Below are positions 8,854-16,982 of a stretch of 58,951 nucleotides of DNA, in pieces. Source of the DNA: DAOUMU01 sp034409055 (lineage in GTDB: Bacteria > Chloroflexota > Anaerolineae > 4572-78 > J111); assembly GCA_034409055.1 (NCBI GenBank), contig DAOUMU010000131.1, positions 1 to 58,951 on the forward strand, written 5' to 3'. The notes under the pieces were generated by a model. It saw only the letters and a program-made list of their open reading frames with translations. It was not told the DNA's origin and did no database searches. The translations under genes were made by a program, and so were the position numbers. Position 1 is the stretch's first letter. Each line of letters starts with the position of its first letter.

Positions 8854-10695
8854 ATGGTTGAGCCCAACATAAAAAACATTTTAGCCGCTGATTGTGGCAG
8901 CGCTACCACCACCGCTGTCCTTATTGATCGGGTAGAGGGTGAATATCGCCTGGTGGCTACTGGCCAGACAGCCAGCACCCACGATACTCCCTGGCATGAT
9001 ATCACGCTGGGTGTGGTGAAGGCTGTCCGCCAGATAGAAAAGGTTATAAATCGTACCTTGTTATCCCCCGGGGGTTGGCCTATTACCCCTCAACATAACA
9101 ACCAGCAAGGGGTTGACGTTTTTGTGGTCGTGTCCAGTGCTGGCCCGCCCTTGTCCCTGACTCTGGTCGGTTTAATGCAAGATATTACGCTGGCCAGTGC
9201 CCGCCGTGCCGCCGCGACGACTTATACTTGTATTACCAATGTGCTTTCCTTGGATGCTGGACCTAACACTACCCCGAGCGGGCCGCATCGTAACGGCTGG
9301 CACAGTACCGAAGCCCAGATACAAGCCATCCAAGCGAGCCAGCCCGAAGTCATCTTGCTGGTCGGTGGCACCGATGGGGGGGCCGAGCGTCCGGTCATTG
9401 AAATGGCCAATGTTATCTCAATGGCTGTACAGGTGTTGAAAGGGGCCGACAAGCCCGTCATTCTCTATGCCGGAAACCGTACAGTGCGGACTCAGGTCGC
9501 TGAGATTTTAGGACCGGTGGGGACGCTAAAAGCGGTAGACAATGTTCGTCCGACCCTGGCTGCTGAAAATCTAGCCGCCGTCCAGATGGAACTTGAAAGC
9601 CTGTACATTCAGCGAAAAATGTTTCGCTTACCGGGTCTTGAGAAATTAAGCAACTGGTCAAAGTACCCAATCTTGCCGGCCAGCAAATCGTTTGAAAAGG
9701 TGATTGCCTATATTGGCCGACATAACCAGTTGAATGTTATTGGAGTTAATATTGGCAGTGGGGCCACCATCGTTTCGACCCAAACCCGGGCCCATCACGG
9801 TTCCACCATTCGCAGTGATGCCGGCGTGGGACACAGCCTGGCCTCACTGTTAAAGGTGGTGCCAATTGAAAAATTTCATCGCTGGCTGCCCTTTCCCCTG
9901 GACCCGGAGGAACTTTACAACCAGTTATTGAATAAAAGTTTGCATCCAACCAGTATTCCCACCACCTATGAAGATTTGATGATCGAGCATACTGTGGCCA
10001 GGGAAGCCTTACGGTTGGTGGTAGAACAAGCCCGCGCTAACTGGCCGCCTCAATCACCAACCGGCCGGCAGGGTGTCCAATGGAATTTGATGATTGGGGC
10101 CGGGCGTCCCCTGACTCGTACACCCCATCCTGGTTACGCCGCGATGATTATGTTAGATGGAATTCAGCCCTGGGGAGTAACCAGTCTGGCCCTGGATGTG
10201 AGCGGAACGGCCAATATGTTGGGCTCAATTGCTGCCATTGAGCCGAGGGCAGCGGTGGAAGTGGCTATCCGGGACACTTTTTTGAACCTGGGAACAGTGG
10301 TTGCTCCCATAGGCCACAGCGTGGCCGGTCAGACGGCGTTGAAGCTCAAAATCAATTATCATACTGCCCCCCAAGAGCTGGACAGCCACCCCGAAAAAAC
10401 AAACGGCGACGGTCAAGAAATAAATGTGGCCTATGGTTCGATTGAGGTGATTCCCTTGTCGCCTGGTAAAAAAGCAACGCTTGAGATACGCCCTACCCGC
10501 CATTTTGACATCGGGCTGGGCCAGCCGGGTCGGGGTGCAGTGGCCGAAGTAGAGGGGGGTATTTTGGGCATCATTATTGATGCCAGGGGACGTCCCCTCA
10601 GATTACCTCAAGATGATACCCGGCGGCAGGCGTTGTTAGCGCAGTGGCTGTCGAAATTGGATATACCTCATGCAACTGCCAGGAAGAACGATTAA
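8854..10695 (+). CDS. MutL-like ASKHA-fold protein
   Basis: The 613-residue product resembles the glutamate mutase MutL family, ATP-binding proteins of the actin/Hsp70/sugar-kinase fold. The phosphate-1 loop is visible near residues 11-18 (ADCGSATT). Other family-like features are a VGGTDGG segment near 168, a NIGSGAT loop near 298 and GAGRPL near 412. In the known family MutL accompanies the adenosylcobalamin-dependent mutase and is thought to act on it, but no mutase subunit gene is in this window. The gene sits after a polytopic membrane protein and overlaps the next gene by 26 bases, which implies coupled translation. I infer an ATP-driven switch serving the membrane module rather than glutamate fermentation. 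No strong ribosome-binding site precedes the ATG. Confidence 0.8.
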   Translation: MVEPNIKNILAADCGSATTTAVLIDRVEGEYRLVATGQTASTHDTPWHDITLGVVKAVRQIEKVINRTLLSPGGWPITPQHNNQQGVDVFVVVSSAGPPLSLTLVGLMQDITLASARRAAATTYTCITNVLSLDAGPNTTPSGPHRNGWHSTEAQIQAIQASQPEVILLVGGTDGGAERPVIEMANVISMAVQVLKGADKPVILYAGNRTVRTQVAEILGPVGTLKAVDNVRPTLAAENLAAVQMELESLYIQRKMFRLPGLEKLSNWSKYPILPASKSFEKVIAYIGRHNQLNVIGVNIGSGATIVSTQTRAHHGSTIRSDAGVGHSLASLLKVVPIEKFHRWLPFPLDPEELYNQLLNKSLHPTSIPTTYEDLMIEHTVAREALRLVVEQARANWPPQSPTGRQGVQWNLMIGAGRPLTRTPHPGYAAMIMLDGIQPWGVTSLALDVSGTANMLGSIAAIEPRAAVEVAIRDTFLNLGTVVAPIGHSVAGQTALKLKINYHTAPQELDSHPEKTNGDGQEINVAYGSIEVIPLSPGKKATLEIRPTRHFDIGLGQPGRGAVAEVEGGILGIIIDARGRPLRLPQDDTRRQALLAQWLSKLDIPHATARKND

Positions 10696-11770
10696 CCCTA
10701 ATAGCAAAATAACCGTAACCCGGCTGCTGCCTGCTCCGGGTGTAGTTCTGGTTCAGCCCGGTAAAAAGGTAGAGGCATTGCGGATCATTGCTCAGGCCAA
10801 ACGACCGAGTCGCTATCGGGTGATTCACGTCGCTCGTCAGCTCGCCCGGTCCAAAATCGATATGGACCAGGTTATGTGCAAAGCAGAAGGTGACTTTGTC
10901 GAAGCTGATGAAGTCATCGCCATAAGCAAGCGTGGCCTACCCTTTCTACGGCGCACAGCTCGGGCGCCGGTAGCCGGTCACATTGCTGCCATTGGCCTGG
11001 GCTGGGTGCTGTTAGCCACAGAGCAGACCACGATCGAACTTCAGGCTTTTGTCAATGGGGTTGTTTCCAAGATCATTCCCAATAGAGGGGTAATCATCGA
11101 GTCCAGGGGGGCGATGATTACGGCGACTTGTGGTTTTGGCGGTGAGGCATACGGTCCCCTGAAACGGCTGGTTGATCGACCCTCCGAGTCGCTTCAGGTG
11201 GAGAGGATTGATGAGCGGGTTAAAAACGCTATTCTTCTGGCCGGACGCTCGGTGGATGAAACAGTGCTACGTGCCGCAGAAGAAGCCCAGGTGCGGGGGA
11301 TCATCGTCGGTAGCATCGACGCTTCGCTGATGAATTTAGATCCGCCAGTTAGAGTGCGGGTCGTGGCTACAGAAGGTTTCGGTTACATGCCAATGGCCTC
11401 TTATACCTTTGGTGTTTTAGGTACTTTAGATGGCAAAGAGGTTTCAATTAGAGGCAGCACGCCGGCTATGGCTTCTTCTGCCAGTAAACGGATCCAGCCA
11501 GAACCACCAATTATTTTGGCAGCCACCAGTACAGATAGTAGCCAAACCACCATCCTCTCCCCACCAAGCCAGTCAGGGGGACGCGATGTTGGCGTAGGCA
11601 GCCGAGTGCGTGTCACCCGGGGACGGTTATTGGGAGCCAGCGGCACGATTGACTCCTTCCCGTCGAAACCGCAGGCCACTGAGGCCGGTATTGTCGCTCC
11701 AGGCGCTTATGTAAAACTCAACGATACGTTGTATTACATCCCTTGGGCTAATCTTGAGCAAGTGAATTAA
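10670..11770 (+). CDS. Barrel protein with C-terminal KOW-like motif, MutL partner
   Basis: The 366-residue protein overlaps the MutL-like gene by 26 bases. Its first 200 residues contain short beta-rich segments reminiscent of hammerhead or lipoyl-like barrels (for example the RAPVAGHIAAIGLGWVLL stretch near 100-120), without a clear modified lysine. A Rossmann-like middle part (about 185-250) includes the segment RGIIVGSIDASLM. The C-terminal 60 residues contain a KOW-like turn, VGSRVRVTRGRLLGASGTI, near residue 307, as seen in nucleic-acid or ribosome-binding SH3-like domains. There is no membrane segment. Tight coupling to the MutL-like gene suggests a physical partner. I cannot assign a reaction. 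Confidence 0.75.
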   Translation: MQLPGRTINPNSKITVTRLLPAPGVVLVQPGKKVEALRIIAQAKRPSRYRVIHVARQLARSKIDMDQVMCKAEGDFVEADEVIAISKRGLPFLRRTARAPVAGHIAAIGLGWVLLATEQTTIELQAFVNGVVSKIIPNRGVIIESRGAMITATCGFGGEAYGPLKRLVDRPSESLQVERIDERVKNAILLAGRSVDETVLRAAEEAQVRGIIVGSIDASLMNLDPPVRVRVVATEGFGYMPMASYTFGVLGTLDGKEVSIRGSTPAMASSASKRIQPEPPIILAATSTDSSQTTILSPPSQSGGRDVGVGSRVRVTRGRLLGASGTIDSFPSKPQATEAGIVAPGAYVKLNDTLYYIPWANLEQVN

Positions 11771-11825
11771 ACGACCACCGTATTTAGTGGTTGATCCAAC
11801 AGCCTGGTCCTAAATATAGGGGACT

Positions 11826-11875
11826 CAATTTGCAAATTGCCTGTTTTTGACATAAAATTAAAGATGACATAACGT
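11826..11875 (+). promoter_or_regulatory. Palindrome and promoter candidate upstream of the LPxTG-like gene
   Basis: A perfect 14-base palindrome (CAATTTGCAAATTG, 11826-11839) is followed by TTGACA at 11847 and, after 17 bases, TAACGT at 11870. The palindrome could be an operator just upstream of the -35 box. The -10 match is only moderate. Confidence 0.45.
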
Positions 11876-11930
11876 TCAGCTAAAGACCAGCTAAGTACGA
11901 GAGCTTTCACGGCCAAGAAGGAGCACAATT

Positions 11931-12431
11931 ATGGAAGAAGAAGAAAAAAGCACTGGTCAAAACAGGCTTTTTGTCATTCTCGCAATTTCTTTGATAGGAC
12001 TGTTGGTTTTGGGCTTACTGGGAGTTGGGGGTGTTTTCATTATACGCCAAAATCTTCAGGAACAGGCAGCCGCCTCACGGGCAACGCCAACGCTCATTAC
12101 CATATTACCGAACGCTACCCCCACTTTCACACCCATTCGGCCCTTGTCCACGAATACACCAGCACCTACCCCGACCAACACGGCCGTGTTAGCGCCGAGG
12201 AACGCCAGCGGCGAGGAAGCAGCTAGCAGTAGTGCTGAAGAAGCTGCTCAGGCTAACTCTACTCCCACTCCCAAACCTTCACCGACTCGGACGCCTGTGC
12301 CAGGGGCATCAGCAGCCAGTGCAACCAATGTCGTCCCCGAAACCGGCATTGGCGGGTTAGAGGCTGTGCTTATTGCCCTTGCTCTGACCGGGGTGTTGTT
12401 TGTCGCTCGCCGATTGAGAACATCGTCGTAA
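11931..12431 (+). CDS. Thr/Pro-rich surface protein with LPxTG-like C-terminus
   Basis: The 166-residue protein has an N-terminal hydrophobic segment (about residues 11-37) that can serve as signal anchor. It is followed by a low-complexity Thr/Pro/Ala/Ser region of about 90 residues and a C-terminus with the order VPETG, then a hydrophobic stretch, then Arg-Arg. That order matches a sortase cell-wall sorting signal with Val in place of Leu. No sortase gene is in the window, so anchoring by sortase is inferred. A strong ribosome-binding site (AAGAAGGAG) lies ahead of the ATG. It is convergent with the TolB-like gene, 36 bases away. Alternatively it is a two-helix membrane protein with an external linker. 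Confidence 0.7.
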   Translation: MEEEEKSTGQNRLFVILAISLIGLLVLGLLGVGGVFIIRQNLQEQAAASRATPTLITILPNATPTFTPIRPLSTNTPAPTPTNTAVLAPRNASGEEAASSSAEEAAQANSTPTPKPSPTRTPVPGASAASATNVVPETGIGGLEAVLIALALTGVLFVARRLRTSS

Positions 12432-12467
12432 CAGAAAACACACCAGCGTTTTTTATTTTTAGGGGGA

Positions 12468-13493
12468 TCATCGCACCCAAATGGCGCCAAAGTCGACGGC
12501 TGGATCGTTCGTCAGATTAGTCTGGTTACTACCGTCGGTGTCCATTACGTACACTTCCAAATTGCCGTCCCGATCCGAGTGAAATAAGATTTGTTGGCCA
12601 TCAGGCGACCAGGCGAAATCACCCTGTAATGACTCCTGACTGGTTGGACTATTTGTCAAATTTGTCTGTTCGTTACCATCAGCGTTCATCACATAGATTT
12701 CGGCATCCCCATCCCGGCCTGACAGGAAAGCAATCTTGGTGCCATCAGGAGACCAGGCCGGGTAGCCGTCAAATCCCTGGCTGTTGGTCAGGCGAGTTAC
12801 ATTTTCACCATTGGCATCCATTACGTAGATCTCAACATCCCCGTCTCGATTAGACATAAAAGCGATTTTTGTTCCATCCGGGGACCAGTCGGGTCTGGCA
12901 CTGGAAGATTCGGGATCGGTCAGCCGGGTGGCCTCACCGCCCTCAACGTTCATGCTATAAATAGCCAGGTTACCATCCCGAGTCGAGATAAACAGCAGGT
13001 TTGCACCATCAGGCGACCAGGCTTCAAAGCTATCCCGGGCTGGATGATCGGTCAGATTGGTTAGATGTTCGCCGTTTGAGTCGATCAAGTAGATGTCACT
13101 GCTCACGTCTCCTCCGCTGCCAAAAACAATCCACTCTCCTGTTGGGGACCAGATCGGAAACCCACTATTAACCGGTGGGTCCTCATTCAAGATCATTGCG
13201 TTATCGCCATTTTCGTCCATTCGGTAAATGGCCATACTTTCCAATCCCTGGTCGGTAATGAAGGCAAAGGCGTTGGCCTGGGACGACCAGGTTGGCAAAC
13301 CCTCGTTGGCGTCACTGTTGTGGGTCAGGTTGGTCGGATTACTCCCATCACGCTCTGCGATATAAATTTCAAAATCGTCGTCACGATTTGTCATAAAGGC
13401 GATGCGCGGGGGGCGTTCTGGGACAGTTGGGCTGAGCTGACAGCCGGCCACTAGCCCAGCCATAATGAATAACACAGTCATAAACCATTTCAT
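12468..13493 (-). CDS. TolB-like beta-propeller lipoprotein
   Basis: The 341-residue product starts with a lipoprotein signal peptide whose lipobox reads LVAGC, so Cys18 is probably lipidated and the protein surface-attached. The rest is about seven repeats of a WD40-like (PD40) beta-propeller blade, each with the signature PxWSPDG followed by I.F.S.RDG and EIYVMD. This is the TolB/PD40 repeat class. The ATG is preceded by GTGAGG at a good distance. No other Tol-Pal genes are nearby, so the Tol function is not implied. A sensor or binding role at the cell surface is more likely. Confidence 0.85.
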   Translation of the reverse strand: MKWFMTVLFIMAGLVAGCQLSPTVPERPPRIAFMTNRDDDFEIYIAERDGSNPTNLTHNSDANEGLPTWSSQANAFAFITDQGLESMAIYRMDENGDNAMILNEDPPVNSGFPIWSPTGEWIVFGSGGDVSSDIYLIDSNGEHLTNLTDHPARDSFEAWSPDGANLLFISTRDGNLAIYSMNVEGGEATRLTDPESSSARPDWSPDGTKIAFMSNRDGDVEIYVMDANGENVTRLTNSQGFDGYPAWSPDGTKIAFLSGRDGDAEIYVMNADGNEQTNLTNSPTSQESLQGDFAWSPDGQQILFHSDRDGNLEVYVMDTDGSNQTNLTNDPAVDFGAIWVR

Positions 13494-13882
13494 TTTGTCA
13501 CCTCACAGATATAAACTTTTTTTGACAGGATTTCTTTGCCTGCTGGGGGGAAGCAAAAAATATTTTACTGGGTTTGGGAACTGGCATAACAAGTGTAGGG
13601 TCAAAAAGGGCCCAGAGAGTTGTCATATACAGCACCTGGTTAAAAAATAACACAAAACGTATAACTCTGCAATTTTTGATATGAAAAAACAGGCCCTGTG
13701 TCTGTTTTCTAATAAACCTCTTATATTGATTTAAGACTACTCTAATCTAGCCTGCTTATCATTTCCTTACTGGAGCGTAAGAATTGGTTCCGAAAACCTG
13801 TCTGAAGAATCAAAACGGGATGATATTGTTCAGACTTCGATGATCTTGAAATAGCCTTTTTGAAAAGTAAGGAGTTATAAGG
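13494..13882. other. Divergent intergenic region between TolB-like and htrA genes
   Basis: These 389 bases are A+T-rich and must hold promoters for both flanking divergent genes. I see no convincing -35/-10 pair and no recognisable RNA structure. A short inverted repeat (ACAGGCCCTGT) occurs near 13691. The htrA ribosome-binding site (AAGGAG) lies at its right end. Confidence 0.5.
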
Positions 13883-15163
13883 ATGAAAAATCGTACATCT
13901 TCGTTGTATTTAGTGGTTAGTGTGAGTATTGTAGTTGCTTTGCTGGTTGTCATACTGGGTGCTTTTGCTGGGGGATTGATCTTAGCGCCTTATCTGCTGG
14001 ACAATGCCCAGGCTGCGCCTGTGCCTCAAGCGGCCAGCATTTCTGAGCAAGCTACACCTCTATCAGTAGATGACACAGATCTTGTCGCTGCTTACGAGCA
14101 AACTTTAATTGATGTCTACCAGTCCACGGTGCCTTCGGTGGTCAGTCTCAGGGTAACCAAAAGCGTAGATACCCGGTCACCGCATGGGTTTGGCTCCCCG
14201 CCGTTCTTCCGCTCGCCTCATCCCCCCCTGCCTGAAGGGTTCCTCAATCAGGGGCAGGGCTCTGGCTTTGTGTGGGACAAAGCAGGTCACATTTTGACCA
14301 ACTATCACGTAGTGGCCAATGCTACTGACGTGGAAGTCGTCTTTGTTGACGGTGAAACGGTCAAAGCCGAAGTGATTGGTACTGATCCTGACTCTGACCT
14401 GGCCGTGATCAAAGTTGATCGACCCGCTTCAGCGTTGCAACCCGTCGCTTTGGGCGATAGCGATAACTTACAAGTCGGTCAAATGGCTATTGCTATTGGC
14501 AGCCCCTTTGGGCAGGAGTCGACGATGACCAACGGTATTATCAGTGCTGTGGGGCGCACCATTCGTAATGGAAACACTCCCTTTGCCATCCCTGAAGTAA
14601 TTCAGACCGATGCCCCAATCAATCCCGGTAACTCTGGTGGTCCGCTTCTCAATCGCCAGGGTGAAGTGATTGGTATTAATTCCCAGATCATCAGTCGCAG
14701 CGGGGCTAGCGCAGGTATCGGCTTTGCCGTCCCCATCAACATTGCCAAGCAGGTTGCTCCCGCTTTGATTAAGGGTGAAACTTATGAGTATTCCTGGTTG
14801 GGAATCACCGGTAGGACGCTCAGAGCCGAAGACGTTGACTCTATGGGGCTGCCGGTCGAGACCGACGGCGTGCTGGTTCTCACTGTGGTTAAAGACGGTC
14901 CAGCCGATGAGGCCGGCCTGCAAGGTGGCGACAAAATATCGTCAGCAGACGACGAAGAACTCCAATTCGGCGGCGATGTGATTACGGCCATCGAGGGGCA
15001 ACCGGTGATCGATATGGACGATTTGACCACCTATCTGGTTGGCGAAACCCAACCTGGCGACAAAGTCGAACTGGACGTGGTCCGAAACGACGGTGATCAA
15101 GAAACGATTACCATCACCTTAGGCAAACGACCGGCCGTAGATGCTATTGACCAGGATAATTAA
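13883..15163 (+). CDS. HtrA/DegP-family serine protease
   Basis: The 426-residue protein has one N-terminal membrane segment (about residues 9-38), then a chymotrypsin-like protease domain, then a PDZ domain (about residues 300-415). The catalytic triad is visible: His142 in TNYHVV, Asp172 in SDLAVIKV and Ser251 in NPGNSGGP. The family degrades or refolds misfolded exported proteins; here it would act on the outer face of the membrane. A Pro-rich insert (residues 99-118) precedes the protease core. The PDZ domain carries an acidic insertion (SSADDEELQFGG, about 352-363). The start has AAGGAG upstream. The gene stands alone, with an inverted repeat and a possible terminator downstream. Confidence 0.93.
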   Translation: MKNRTSSLYLVVSVSIVVALLVVILGAFAGGLILAPYLLDNAQAAPVPQAASISEQATPLSVDDTDLVAAYEQTLIDVYQSTVPSVVSLRVTKSVDTRSPHGFGSPPFFRSPHPPLPEGFLNQGQGSGFVWDKAGHILTNYHVVANATDVEVVFVDGETVKAEVIGTDPDSDLAVIKVDRPASALQPVALGDSDNLQVGQMAIAIGSPFGQESTMTNGIISAVGRTIRNGNTPFAIPEVIQTDAPINPGNSGGPLLNRQGEVIGINSQIISRSGASAGIGFAVPINIAKQVAPALIKGETYEYSWLGITGRTLRAEDVDSMGLPVETDGVLVLTVVKDGPADEAGLQGGDKISSADDEELQFGGDVITAIEGQPVIDMDDLTTYLVGETQPGDKVELDVVRNDGDQETITITLGKRPAVDAIDQDN

Positions 15164-15259
15164 TCCCAGGTCGGAGTTTTCAGACCTGCTAAACAACCGG
15201 ATGAAGACCTTTAGGGTTTCTAAAATCATAACCCGGACAAGCTGGAATTAAACGGATAA

Positions 15260-15330
15260 GGGGAGTAGAGAGTAAGGAGTAGGGGGTAAGGGTGATATTG
15301 CCTACTCCCTACTTCATACTCCCTACTCCC
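15260..15330. repeat. Imperfect inverted repeat downstream of htrA
   Basis: A GGGAGTAG-rich arm at 15260-15290 pairs with a CTACTCCC-rich arm at 15301-15330, with most positions complementary. It is one of several intergenic palindromes in the window and could fold into a long hairpin in transcripts from either strand. Confidence 0.75.
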
Positions 15331-15331
15331 T

Positions 15332-15380
15332 GGTCAGAGATTTTCTTGCTCAACGGGCAAACCTGACCCTTTTTATTTTT
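15332..15380 (+). terminator. Possible terminator downstream of htrA
   Basis: GGTCAG at 15332 can pair with CTGACC at 15363, with an inner TTGC/GCAA pair, followed by a T-rich run (CTTTTTATTTTT). The outer stem is short, so this is a tentative call. Confidence 0.4.
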
Positions 15381-15395
15381 GGTCAAAACGAGCTG

Positions 15396-16007
15396 TTACT
15401 GGTGCTCGATCAACTCCTTTATCAATGGTATGGCTGCTCGGGCCGCTCGACCTCGGTGACTGATGCTATGCTTTTGCTCTGACCTCACCTCGGCCAAAGT
15501 ATGGTTCAACTCTGGGGCAAAGAAAATGGGATCATAGCCAAAGCCGTTGCTACCTTTTGGCTCATAAGTAATAAACCCCTCAACTGTGCCTTGAGCGGTG
15601 CCGATTAAACCCTCTTTGGTGACCAGGGCCACAACACACCGGAACCGAGCGGTTCGTTCGGCCCAGGGTACATTTTTGGCTGCCAATTTAGCCAGCACAA
15701 GCTGATTACGTTCCGCCTGGTCCTCTTTAGCCGTTTGGCCATAACGGGCCGAATAAACACCTGGTTCACCGCCCAGCGCGTCCACCTCCAGACCCGAGTC
15801 GTCGGCCAGGGTCGGCAGACCACTGGCCTGGGCAAAGGCTTCAGCCTTAAGAATGGCATTCTCTTCAAAGGTGGCTCCTGTTTCTTGCGGGTCCAGGGTG
15901 ATACCTTCGTGGGCCAGGCGGGTCAAGGTTACGGGCAAGTCGGCCAGAATTTCTTTATACTCGTTTAGTTTGTGCGGATTATTGGTGGCAATCAACAACT
16001 TGATCAT
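15396..16007 (-). CDS. rdgB: XTP/dITP diphosphatase (RdgB/HAM1 family)
   Basis: The 203-residue product removes pyrophosphate from non-canonical purine nucleotides such as dITP and XTP, keeping them out of DNA. Family motifs are clear: the N-terminal ATNNPHKLNEY, the central ADDSGLEVDALGGEPGVYSARY, split here by the active-site Asp pair, and the C-terminal SHRGRAA. I chose the ATG at 16007 because GGAG lies nine bases upstream and the protein then begins MIKLLIATNN as usual. An in-frame start 18 bases further out would overlap the upstream gene. The upstream DUF4352-like gene ends 5 bases before this start, so the two are probably co-transcribed. Confidence 0.95.
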   Translation of the reverse strand: MIKLLIATNNPHKLNEYKEILADLPVTLTRLAHEGITLDPQETGATFEENAILKAEAFAQASGLPTLADDSGLEVDALGGEPGVYSARYGQTAKEDQAERNQLVLAKLAAKNVPWAERTARFRCVVALVTKEGLIGTAQGTVEGFITYEPKGSNGFGYDPIFFAPELNHTLAEVRSEQKHSISHRGRAARAAIPLIKELIEHQ

Positions 16008-16012
16008 CGGTA

Positions 16013-16675
16013 TCACTCCAGCCAAATGTACCGGGGCTCACTATCTGGTCCACTATCCCAGACAAGTATCAAATCAAGTTCGCCGGCAATTACCTCAAAG
16101 ACCAGCCGGCCTTCCAATCCCGTACCGACGGGTAATGAGCCGCGCCCCAAAGCGCCGTCGATCACTCCTGGGGTAGGGGCATAAGCCTCCTCAAAACGGT
16201 TTAAGAGTACAAAATCACGTTCGTTAAAACTAAGGTCTTCCTCGCCCAAATTGACCAATTCTATCGTGGTCACAATTAATTCTCTACCTTCTACGGTAGG
16301 GACAGTCGGTAGGGCTGCGTTTCGATTTACTTCAAGAATGGTCAGCTTTATCTTTTGATCATTAACCACAGACTCATCGGGAAAGGCTGGATCATCAAAT
16401 GACAGACCGATATCGCTCCCTGGAATGGGCGTAGAACTCAGACTGTTACCGGGGTCTAACCACCACAGTCCTATGCCTAACAGGCCACAACAACTCATGC
16501 ATAGAAATACCAGGCAACCACCGGCAAAAAATATCAGGATTCGTTGAACTAACGTATCACCTGACCTCGTATAATCGCCTTCTTCTATCTCATACTCGAC
16601 CTCATCGTAATAATCCTCTTCAGGATTTTGCTCGGGCGGATAAAACGGACTGGGTTGAGGATAATATTGACTCAA
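16013..16675 (-). CDS. Membrane protein with DUF4352-like domain
   Basis: The 220-residue product has a Tyr/Pro/Glu-rich N-terminus of about 45 residues, one Cys-rich membrane segment (about residues 46-72), and an external beta-sandwich of about 130 residues. The sandwich resembles DUF4352 domains, as judged from the hydrophobic pattern around VTTIELVNLGEEDLSF and the following FVLLN. The start codon is TTG, supported by AAGGAG six bases upstream. It is the first gene of a two-gene unit with the XTP/dITP diphosphatase. The function is unknown; related domains occur in exported proteins. Confidence 0.75.
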   Translation of the reverse strand: MSQYYPQPSPFYPPEQNPEEDYYDEVEYEIEEGDYTRSGDTLVQRILIFFAGGCLVFLCMSCCGLLGIGLWWLDPGNSLSSTPIPGSDIGLSFDDPAFPDESVVNDQKIKLTILEVNRNAALPTVPTVEGRELIVTTIELVNLGEEDLSFNERDFVLLNRFEEAYAPTPGVIDGALGRGSLPVGTGLEGRLVFEVIAGELDLILVWDSGPDSEPRYIWLE

Positions 16676-16794
16676 TTGTATCTCCTTGCCAAAAAACGAC
16701 TTCCAATTGAGAGATTATAACACAGATAGACCTTCATCCCCAAGAATCAGGTTTCAACTTGGGTACATTTCAATTTGGGGGCAAAAGTATATTG

Positions 16795-16853
16795 TGGAGT
16801 CGAGGCTTCAGCCGGACGTGACCTCGTTTGGACCGGCTGAAGCCTCGACTCCA
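16795..16853. repeat. Perfect 21-bp inverted repeat
   Basis: Arms at 16795-16815 and 16833-16853 are exact reverse complements, built around GAGTCGAGGCTTCAGCCGG. It lies between two divergent genes in a stretch of about 300 bases with no other feature that I can support. Partial sequence likeness (GCCGGACGTGA) is seen again near 22452. Confidence 0.9.
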
Positions 16854-16982
16854 AAGGCTTAACCAGTTGCTAAATCATAACTCGCCCCAAAACTGAAACA
16901 CACCCTTTCAACTTGGCCCAACCGTATGGAATAGCCTGATTGGCCCATTGCGACTGAAACGTTTTTTTAAGAAAATAGAAAT

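Noticed and set aside
8854..10695. Glutamate fermentation via glutamate mutase
   Set aside because: A MutL-like protein alone does not imply it; no mutase S or E gene is in the window.
12468..13493. Tol-Pal system assignment for the beta-propeller lipoprotein
   Set aside because: PD40 repeats are shared by many proteins and no TolA, TolQ, TolR or Pal gene is near.
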